A stretch of 64,000 nt of DNA from Sulfurimonas sp. HSL-1656 (GTDB lineage Bacteria > Campylobacterota > Campylobacteria > Campylobacterales > Sulfurimonadaceae), in assembly GCF_039645585.1 (NCBI RefSeq), contig NZ_CP147915.1:2170001-2234000 (forward strand), written 5' to 3'. Shown in pieces: positions 39,937 to 46,769 of the stretch (positions are counted from its first letter, which is position 1; every line of letters begins with the position of its first letter). The notes beneath the pieces were generated by a model that worked only from the letters and a program-made list of their open reading frames with translations, was not told the origin of the DNA and did not search any database. The position numbers were made by a program, and so were the translations under genes.

Positions 39937-39950
39937 GGCGGAATGCCGCC
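39937..39950 (-). terminator. Hairpin after the secreted-protein gene
   Basis: GGCGG and CCGCC pair around a 4-base loop just after the stop at 39957. On the minus strand a T-rich stretch (TCTATTCTTTTCTT) follows about 12 bases later, so termination here is plausible but the spacing is long. Confidence 0.4.
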
Positions 39951-39956
39951 TTCTAA

Positions 39957-41594
39957 TCACTGACAGTTCTCATCACACAGAGGACATGTTCCCGAGGACA
40001 CCGGCAATGTCGAATTGCTTTCGCCCGTCAGATTTTCATCATAATATACCGTGATTACATCCGAATGCGCATTATCTTTCGCACAGGTAATACCCGGTGT
40101 ATTCGGATAGTATGTACCGCTATACGACGCACACTCTCCCGGTAACAATTCAGTCTGATTCAGATCGGCTGTATAGCCTGTTTCACTTTCCGTTGAGTCA
40201 CTCAGACTGAGGTTCCCCACTTTCGTATTCCCGTCATTACATACGGTACCGTCAAAGTCGACTCTCACCACCGTATAACCGCTACTTTCATTGCCATCCA
40301 GTGTCGTTTTACACTGTTTGGTTACCGTCACATTCTGGTCAACCGCAACCGGGCACTCATTCGGCTCATCTGCAGAAGCTGTTTTTTCCACTCCCAGTCC
40401 TGTTGCTTTAACTCCGTTCGTTATACCAAGCGGAGCACCCAGGATTGATACTTCGATAATTGCAGGTGAAGCATTAGACACCGACACGCTCCCGCTGGGG
40501 TCATCGCTACCATTATTTGGCGTACCGTAATCGTCGGTCCAATTCACATCCAGTGTACCGAAACCTGTATTGGTAAGGGTAATGTTATAGTCGTAGTCTA
40601 CTCCGGTACCGGTCGCATTGATCGCAGAGCCGACACAAGTTTTAGCCACACTGAAGCTACAGGTACTGAAGTCGTTATCGATCGCAAAGTCTTCCAATGC
40701 TGCATCGATGGAGGATGAATTGCGTGACTCGATCATGACCGTCGTGAAGCAGGGTACGTCCTGTTCAATATATCGGTAAAATTTGGAGAGATTGAAGCCC
40801 CCTTCGAAAAACGTAAACGTCGGAAACTCCCCGGCCGGCGCAGACTTGTCTTTGGTGACATAGTTATAATAGGGGCTCGTTGGACCTCCTGTACTGACAG
40901 GTGAAAGATTAGTGTTTACACTCCCAAACAGCGTCCCGTCTACGCCTGTTGTATCCAGTCCGGTTTCTGTCCAGACAAAGAATTGAATCGTATACTCAGC
41001 ACCGCCGTTGATAAAATTCAACAGCATCAAGACATCACCCGGTTGATGGCTGCCGTAAAAGGTTCCCTTGTCAGGCCCTGTGCTAACAGGGATGATTTTA
41101 TCTTTGAAGAGCCAAGCGCCCAGATAGGCATCCCCTCTGTTGTCAAAACGGTCAGCCTGGAGATAAATGATCATGTCTCCATCTTCTTCGTAGATGGATG
41201 CGGAGGCATGCACAATATCGACTTTGTCCGTCGCCTTATGGTTATTCGGAATTTTCCACTGCCAATAACCTCCACCCCCCGCTGCTTCCGCTTCGGCTTT
41301 ACTTATATACATATCATCTTTCGAACCTTTATCGAAGATGTCTTGGTCAACCCTGTCTGTTGTGGGACCATTGTCTTGAATGACAGTCGTCTGGTACTCA
41401 TTCGTACCCGTCCCGATATTGACCCAGTCTACAGGATCACCCGGCCCACTGTTATCTACAACATTCCCATCCAGTTCTACCTGGGCTGATCCGGGAACAT
41501 AATCAGATGCATATACAGCCACACTTCCGACTAAAAGACTCCCCGCCACCATTAACGTTTTAGCCACTTTGGATACACGCGTTGCGCAACACAT
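39957..41594 (-). CDS. Large secreted surface protein with repeat-like beta domains
   Basis: This 545-residue protein has a signal peptide (about 1-29, ending AVYA-SD) after an N-terminus MCCATRVSKVAK. Residues ~32-250 follow a pattern seen in large secreted bacterial proteins: ELDGNVVDN...DW, DKGSKDD, then WKIPNNHKATDKVDI and YLQADRFDNRGDAYLGAWLF. Residues ~320-540 look like tandem DUF11/immunoglobulin-like domains with many N-G, D-x-D and cysteine residues, ending CPLCDENCQ. Function is unknown; adhesion or surface coating is a guess. The DNA is richer in A and T than its neighbours, which may mean transfer. A perfect AAGGAG precedes the ATG. Confidence 0.65.
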   Translation of the reverse strand: MCCATRVSKVAKTLMVAGSLLVGSVAVYASDYVPGSAQVELDGNVVDNSGPGDPVDWVNIGTGTNEYQTTVIQDNGPTTDRVDQDIFDKGSKDDMYISKAEAEAAGGGGYWQWKIPNNHKATDKVDIVHASASIYEEDGDMIIYLQADRFDNRGDAYLGAWLFKDKIIPVSTGPDKGTFYGSHQPGDVLMLLNFINGGAEYTIQFFVWTETGLDTTGVDGTLFGSVNTNLSPVSTGGPTSPYYNYVTKDKSAPAGEFPTFTFFEGGFNLSKFYRYIEQDVPCFTTVMIESRNSSSIDAALEDFAIDNDFSTCSFSVAKTCVGSAINATGTGVDYDYNITLTNTGFGTLDVNWTDDYGTPNNGSDDPSGSVSVSNASPAIIEVSILGAPLGITNGVKATGLGVEKTASADEPNECPVAVDQNVTVTKQCKTTLDGNESSGYTVVRVDFDGTVCNDGNTKVGNLSLSDSTESETGYTADLNQTELLPGECASYSGTYYPNTPGITCAKDNAHSDVITVYYDENLTGESNSTLPVSSGTCPLCDENCQ

Positions 41595-41823
41595 TGTGAA
41601 CTCCTTTTGAAATAGGCAGTTCGGTTACACTCATCTCAACACTACTGCCTCTTTTTTAAAGGGCAGCCCGGCGTTTCAAAACTTGCTCCGTGGCTTTCCG
41701 TACCGTCACACGCGGTTTGGCTTTTTCCTAATAATTCACTATAGTCCCTCTTGACTTAATCGGCGCGTATAAAATTGTAATAACTTATAACAGAAAGCTG
41801 TCGTCGCGCCGAAGCTGTTCCGT
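41595..41823. other. AT-rich gap with promoter-like sequence, no gene seen
   Basis: This 229-base gap separates two minus-strand genes and is much richer in A and T than the surroundings. It contains the ribosome site of the secreted-protein gene at its left end and several TATA-like strings around 41765-41785. A precise promoter could not be fixed. Confidence 0.35.
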
Positions 41824-42693
41824 CTAACGCGCAGGCTCGGAACGGTCGAAAATCAGCATGGCCGAGGCATCCGGGTCGAAAACCGGGCGGCGTATAAAGG
41901 CGAGAAAGCGCGCCCGGACAAGGGGGGCGTTGAACGTTGCGATGTGTCCCGCTTCCGTCACCAGCCAGAACGCACGCGGCCGGGTCGAGGCGTCAAAGAG
42001 CTGCCAGCTGTGGTTGGGGGAGATGATGCTGTCCTTGCTGCCCGCAATGTAGAGCTTCGGAACCGCCAGCGACGGGGCGATCCCGATGGGATCAAAGCGG
42101 TCCGTCAGGGCCAGCGACGCACCCCACTGCACGGGCCACCCCACGACGGAGCGGTCAAGCGCCTCCCTGCCCGCCTGGGGCAGCGAGGCGAAGGTACTGT
42201 CGAAAACGGCCAGCGCGATGCGCTCCGTCCCCTGCCGTGCCAGGGCATTGAACAGCAGCGCGCCCCCCAGCGACTGCCCGATGACGGTCACCCTGCCCCC
42301 GCGCCGGGCCAGCACGTAGGCCAGGGCGGCCTCGGTATCCTCCACCGCCCCCTCCAGCCCCGGGCTTCCCTCCGAGGCGCCGTACCCCCGGTAATCGAAG
42401 ATGAACACCTCGTATCCCGCCCGTACCAGCCAGTCGAATCCCAAAAAATGCGCCGAGATATTCTGCGCATTGCCGTGTACGACCATCACCGTTCCACGCG
42501 GTACGCCGCCGGGTTCAAGCCACCAGCCCGACAGCCGTGTACCGTCCCGGGAGTCGAAGCGCACTTCACGGTAGCTGAGATTGAGATCCGTCGGCGTCGC
42601 GTAGACCCTCGAATCGGGCTGGAACACCATCGCTTCGCACCCCGACAACACCAGCAATACCGCAATTGCAACCGCGTATGCAGCCAGTTTCAT
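41824..42693 (-). CDS. Lipoprotein alpha/beta hydrolase
   Basis: This 289-residue protein has a lipoprotein signal ending LLVLSGC (Cys19), so it is anchored to a membrane on the periplasmic side. The hydrolase fold has GTVMVVHGNAQNIS, FDYRGYGASEGSP, nucleophile Ser in GQSLGGAL, acid Asp in GSKDSIIS and base His in EAGHIATF. This is the YfhR/Bem46-like group of serine hydrolases with unknown substrate. ATG 42693 is preferred because AGGAG precedes it and it gives a proper signal peptide. It diverges from miaA with 62 bases between the starts. Confidence 0.82.
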   Translation of the reverse strand: MKLAAYAVAIAVLLVLSGCEAMVFQPDSRVYATPTDLNLSYREVRFDSRDGTRLSGWWLEPGGVPRGTVMVVHGNAQNISAHFLGFDWLVRAGYEVFIFDYRGYGASEGSPGLEGAVEDTEAALAYVLARRGGRVTVIGQSLGGALLFNALARQGTERIALAVFDSTFASLPQAGREALDRSVVGWPVQWGASLALTDRFDPIGIAPSLAVPKLYIAGSKDSIISPNHSWQLFDASTRPRAFWLVTEAGHIATFNAPLVRARFLAFIRRPVFDPDASAMLIFDRSEPAR

Positions 42694-42743
42694 CCTGCTT
42701 CTCCTTGTGCCCGTTGCACGCAACTTTAACAGCGATTGTAGCG

Positions 42744-42749
42744 TATACT
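42744..42749 (+). promoter_or_regulatory. -10 box directly before miaA
   Basis: TATACT ends 6 bases before the miaA ATG at 42756. A transcript starting the usual 7 bases after the box would begin at the start codon itself, and no ribosome site is visible. Confidence 0.45.
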
Positions 42750-42755
42750 GTCGTC

Positions 42756-43652
42756 ATGAAAACGATCGCCCTCATCGGACCCACGGCCTCGGGCAAGAGC
42801 GACCTCGCCCTGCAGGCCGCCGCCGTCACGGGCGCGCGCATCCTCTCGCTTGATTCTCTCAGCATCTACAAAGGGATCGACATCGCCTCGGCCAAGCCCA
42901 CCGTAGAAGAGCGCGGGGAGATCATCCATTACGGCATCGACGTCCTGACGCCGGACCGGCCTTTTGACGTCACGACCTTCGTCGACCTCTACCGGCAGGC
43001 CCTCAGAGACTGCGAAGCCGCCGGTGTCCCGCTGATCATCGTCGGCGGCACCTCCTTTTACCTCAAAGTCCTCTTGGAAGGGATTTCCGAAACCCCCGTT
43101 ACCGATGAGAGCACCCGCCAAAAGGTCGCGGCAATGCTGCAGGATCAGGCGAATGCCTACGGGCTGCTGCAGCGCGTCGATCCTGCCTATATGGCCGGGA
43201 TTGACCCCAACGACCGCTACCGCACCGAAAAGATGCTGACGATCTACCTGCAGACGGGCACGCCCCCCTCGGCATGGTTCGCAGTCCACCCCCCCGAACC
43301 GGTCCTGGCCGACGCGCCCCTCTTCGCAATCGACGTACCGCGCGACGTATTGCGTGAGCGTATCACGAGGCGTACCGAGAAGATGGTTGCCTCCGGCCTC
43401 ATCGATGAAGTTGCCCGTCTCGAGCAGCAATACGGGCGCACGCCCAACCCCATGAAGGCGATCGGCATCACCGAAGTGCTGGAGTTCCTTGACGGGAAAG
43501 TCTCCAAAGCGGAGATGACGCAGCAGATCATTACCCACACGGCACAACTGGCCAAGCGGCAGCAGACCTTTAACCGGAACCAGTTTGCCGCCAAGACAGT
43601 TCTGCCGTACGACGTGTTGCTCCCGCACCTCACTGCCGCGCTCTCAAACTGA
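42756..43652 (+). CDS. miaA: tRNA dimethylallyltransferase
   Basis: MiaA adds a dimethylallyl group to A37 of tRNAs that read UNN codons. The 298-residue enzyme has the P-loop GPTASGKS (8-15), DSLSIYKGIDIASAKPT (catalytic Asp region), GGTSFYLKVLLEGIS, and AIGITEVLEFLDG before the C-terminal helix with RQQTFNRNQF. The start ATG at 42756 agrees with the family; the frame is open further upstream inside the divergent gene. Length is normal for the family. Confidence 0.96.
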   Translation: MKTIALIGPTASGKSDLALQAAAVTGARILSLDSLSIYKGIDIASAKPTVEERGEIIHYGIDVLTPDRPFDVTTFVDLYRQALRDCEAAGVPLIIVGGTSFYLKVLLEGISETPVTDESTRQKVAAMLQDQANAYGLLQRVDPAYMAGIDPNDRYRTEKMLTIYLQTGTPPSAWFAVHPPEPVLADAPLFAIDVPRDVLRERITRRTEKMVASGLIDEVARLEQQYGRTPNPMKAIGITEVLEFLDGKVSKAEMTQQIITHTAQLAKRQQTFNRNQFAAKTVLPYDVLLPHLTAALSN

Positions 43653-43688
43653 AACAGACTCAACGCCTCCTTTCATCACGATCTAAGC

Positions 43689-43694
43689 TATAAT
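43689..43694 (+). promoter_or_regulatory. -10 box of the diguanylate cyclase gene
   Basis: TATAAT lies 47 bases before the ATG of the cyclase gene at 43741, in an AT-rich stretch. A ribosome site (AGGGAAG) precedes the ATG. Confidence 0.5.
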
Positions 43695-43740
43695 CTATAG
43701 ATATACATACATCAGATACTATGAACCTACAGGGAAGAAG

Positions 43741-44925
43741 ATGATAGGGAAGATAACATTGCTGGCGACGGGGTGGATACTCGTTGTTCTCTTTTCATGG
43801 GCATGGGAGTTCGCCCACCACAAAAAACTCGACGAGGAGGCCATGCTCAAAAGCGGACGGGCGTTCTTCCAGCAGATCCTTCTCACACGGGAGTGGAATG
43901 CACGCCACGGCGGCGTCTACGTCTTCGCCGACGCTTCGACACCGCCCAACCCCTACCTCAAAGGTGTACTGCGGGATATCCCTCTCGAAGACAACCGGAC
44001 GCTGACCCTCGTAAACCCCGCCTATATGACGCGCCAGCTCTCCGAACTGGCGGAAAACTACGACGGAGTGCAGATCCATATTACCAGCCTCAAGCCGATC
44101 CGCGCCGGGAATGCCCCCTATCCCTGGGAGCGAAAAGTGCTTGCTGCCTTTTACCGGGGGGAAAAAGAGTACGGGGCATTTTTCGATGACGGGTACCGTT
44201 ACATGGCACCGCTCTATACCAGGAAAAGCTGCCTTCAGTGCCACGGAGAGCAAGGGTACGAGGTCGGTGATATCCGCGGCGCGATCAGTGTCACTATCCC
44301 CCATGTCAAGATTCCCCTGCTTCCGCTGGGTGGCGGGCATCTTCTTATCGCCCTGATCGGGCTTGTCGTCATTCTGCTGGTGGGCTGGCGCCTCCGGCGT
44401 GCCTACCGGGCGCTCGAGGAACAGAGTATGATCGATCCGCTCACCGGTATCGCAAACCGGCGCCACTTTATGAAGCGCCTGAACGAGGAGTACCAGCGTG
44501 AACGACGCGAAAAGCAGCCCCTTGCGCTGATCATGGCTGATATTGACTCTTTCAAAGCTTATAACGACACCTACGGACATATCGAAGGGGACCGCTGCCT
44601 GCAGAAGATTTCCCATACCATGCAAAAGGCCCTAAAACGCCCCGGCGACTGCATTGCCAGGTATGGGGGCGAGGAGTTCATCATCATGCTTCCCAATACC
44701 CCCATCGCCAACGCTACACGTTTTGCAGAAGCGCTGCGTCATCATATCGAAGCGTTGAAAATCCCCCATAAGAGCTCACCCGGCACCGGCGTCGTGACTG
44801 TCAGTTTCGGCGTTGCTGAAACAGTAGACGGCGACCCGGACTATGAAACCGTCATCCGGCGGGCCGATGCCGCACTTTACGAAGCCAAAGCGGCGGGACG
44901 GAACCGCGTCATCACTTCCGTCTAG
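43741..44925 (+). CDS. Heme-c sensor diguanylate cyclase
   Basis: This 394-residue signalling protein has an N-terminal membrane anchor (5-22) and a periplasmic DUF3365/Tll0287-like sensor domain with the heme-c site CLQCH (Cys164, Cys167, His168). A second membrane helix (about 199-217) leads to a cytoplasmic GGDEF domain. The active-site motif is GGEEF (309-313). RPGD (300-303), five residues ahead, is an inhibitory I-site, so the product c-di-GMP can feed back. The heme sensor suggests control by redox state or a gas. It has its own promoter and overlaps the end of the converging dedA gene by 14 bases. Confidence 0.9.
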   Translation: MIGKITLLATGWILVVLFSWAWEFAHHKKLDEEAMLKSGRAFFQQILLTREWNARHGGVYVFADASTPPNPYLKGVLRDIPLEDNRTLTLVNPAYMTRQLSELAENYDGVQIHITSLKPIRAGNAPYPWERKVLAAFYRGEKEYGAFFDDGYRYMAPLYTRKSCLQCHGEQGYEVGDIRGAISVTIPHVKIPLLPLGGGHLLIALIGLVVILLVGWRLRRAYRALEEQSMIDPLTGIANRRHFMKRLNEEYQRERREKQPLALIMADIDSFKAYNDTYGHIEGDRCLQKISHTMQKALKRPGDCIARYGGEEFIIMLPNTPIANATRFAEALRHHIEALKIPHKSSPGTGVVTVSFGVAETVDGDPDYETVIRRADAALYEAKAAGRNRVITSV

Positions 44926-45460
44926 CGATACGCCATCCCCATACCGCCGCTGCACCAAGGGCAACGGCGAGGGCACCGTAGAGGGCATAGCGGTGTGCCT
45001 CCGCGAAAAAGAGCGTCACAGTGTGCCCCAGCAGGTAACCCGCCAGCGCAATAGCAACAGCCCAAAGCGCCGCACCGGCGGCGTTGAGCAGTATGAACTT
45101 TGCCGGGCTGATCCCGCTCGCTCCGAGCAGGAAGGGGGTGACCGTCCGCAGCCCGTAGAGGAAACGGAAACCGACGATCACGCTGTTCTGGCGGCGATGC
45201 AGCAGCGAACGTACCCGTTCGGACTTCGCCTGCCACCGGGGACGTTTTTCCAGCAGGGCGATCCCTCGCCTTCGCCCGATGAAAAAGTACAACTGGTCCC
45301 CGGCAAAGCTGCCTGCAAAGGCGGAAACGATCACCCACGGAAGCTCCAGGTAGCCTGCATGGGCAAGGTAGCCGCCGATCACTAGGACCGTCTCCCCTTC
45401 CAAAAAAGTGCCCGCGGCGATCATCGCGTAACCGTACGTCATCACCAGCGTTTCAAACAT
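44912..45460 (-). CDS. DedA-family membrane protein
   Basis: This 182-residue inner-membrane protein has the DedA signature: FLEGETVLVIGGYLAHAGYL near the N-terminus, then SFAGDQLYFFIGRRRG and FRFLYGLRTVTPFLLGASGISPAKFILLNAAGAALWA. DedA proteins help recycle undecaprenyl or other lipid carriers and support membrane potential in many bacteria. The gene's 3' end overlaps the cyclase gene on the other strand by 14 bases. A MgtC/DUF4010-like gene lies just upstream. Confidence 0.9.
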   Translation of the reverse strand: MFETLVMTYGYAMIAAGTFLEGETVLVIGGYLAHAGYLELPWVIVSAFAGSFAGDQLYFFIGRRRGIALLEKRPRWQAKSERVRSLLHRRQNSVIVGFRFLYGLRTVTPFLLGASGISPAKFILLNAAGAALWAVAIALAGYLLGHTVTLFFAEAHRYALYGALAVALGAAAVWGWRIARRK

Positions 45461-45469
45461 ATCAGCGTC

Positions 45470-46720
45470 CTAGATGATAAAAGCGACCCCTATGGTCGAC
45501 AGCCCGAGCAGCAGCAGCCAGAGCGCGGCGATCCGGCCCGCGGCAAAGCCCCCGAACCAGACGGCATAAATCGCCTTGAGCAGGTTATTGCTGCCCGCCG
45601 CGATCATCACCGATGAGACGATCACCGGCGTTTTCAACCCCTCATGGCCCGTCAGCAGCGACAGGACAAAAGGGTCGATATCGGTGAAGCCGACGGCAAA
45701 CGAGAGCAGCTGCAGCCCGCCCGTGCCGAAATGGGCCGTCACAAGCTGCGTCACCGCCATCATCACGACAAACAAGATGGCAAAAAGGAACGCCGTCCCC
45801 AGTTCCAGCGGATTCGTATCAACACTCCCTTCCACCGGTACCGTCTCCCCGCTTTGCCGCAGGGCATACGGTGCCGCGATCGCAAAGGCCGCCAGGGCAA
45901 AGAGCATAAATGGGAGCAGAAGCGCCTCGGCCACTTCCGGGGTGAAAATCACGGCGATCACGATCAGGCGCAGGTACATCATGGCCGAGGCAGCGACGAT
46001 GGCCCCCGTCATCAGGCGCCGGTTCCCGATCTCGGCGGCCTTGCGCGAGAGCACGACCGTCGTCGCGGTACTGGAGTAGAGCCCGCCGATCAGCCCGGCG
46101 ATCAGGTACCCCCGCTGGCGGAAAATGTATTTTTGGGCCAGATAACCGCCGTAGGAGATCGATGATACGATCACGACCGCGCTCCAGAGTTCAAAGGGCG
46201 ACAGGGGCAGAAATGTACCGATAGGCTGATGCGGCAGGAGCGGCAGGATGACGGCCGAGAGCAGTACCATCTTGCCGACCGTTTCCAGCTCCTCGGCGTT
46301 GAGGCTCTTGGAGAGTTCCTGCAGACGCGGCTTGGCGTTGAGCAGGAAGATCATCAGGACAAAAACCAGGGAGGGGAGCCAGATCGCGAAAAGCTCCGAC
46401 AGCGGCCCGATGGTATAAACGAGCAGCGCCGCGAGGTAGAAGAGAATGGAGGGACGCCCCTTGTTGAGCTGCTGGACGTAAAAAAGCGCAAAAAGCAGGG
46501 TGACCCCTCCCATCGCGACCAGATAGGGGGCCGTACCGAGCAGCCAGCAGAGATAGCCGAGGATGCCGAGAAACGTATAGGTCCGTGCCGAACCGAACGT
46601 ATGTTCCTGGTCGGTGGGGTGGAACCGGAGCCGGTAGGTCTTGATCTCCAGGCCGATCAGGAAACTGAACATCGCCGTCAGGGCGAAATGTGCCAGCCGG
46701 CTGTCAAAATACTGTTCCAT
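45470..46720 (-). CDS. MgtC/SapB-DUF4010 family membrane protein
   Basis: This 416-residue polytopic protein has an N-terminal MgtC-like block (HFALTAMFSFLIGLEIKTYRLRF) and a long C-terminal DUF4010-type part with about ten helices (GLYSSTATTVVLSRKA, FTDIDPFVLSLL, NNLLKAIYAVWFGG). Family members have been proposed to be membrane transporters or sensors of cation or acid stress; the substrate here is not known. ATG 46720 is chosen because GAGGAG is well spaced; an in-frame TTG five codons earlier lacks support. A P-type ATPase gene lies upstream and dedA lies 9 bases downstream of its stop, so the three may form one transcript. Confidence 0.8.
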   Translation of the reverse strand: MEQYFDSRLAHFALTAMFSFLIGLEIKTYRLRFHPTDQEHTFGSARTYTFLGILGYLCWLLGTAPYLVAMGGVTLLFALFYVQQLNKGRPSILFYLAALLVYTIGPLSELFAIWLPSLVFVLMIFLLNAKPRLQELSKSLNAEELETVGKMVLLSAVILPLLPHQPIGTFLPLSPFELWSAVVIVSSISYGGYLAQKYIFRQRGYLIAGLIGGLYSSTATTVVLSRKAAEIGNRRLMTGAIVAASAMMYLRLIVIAVIFTPEVAEALLLPFMLFALAAFAIAAPYALRQSGETVPVEGSVDTNPLELGTAFLFAILFVVMMAVTQLVTAHFGTGGLQLLSFAVGFTDIDPFVLSLLTGHEGLKTPVIVSSVMIAAGSNNLLKAIYAVWFGGFAAGRIAALWLLLLGLSTIGVAFII

Positions 46721-46769
46721 CACTTGACTCCTCAAAAAAGCATCGTCATGTCTTTCGCCTCTTGACCCC

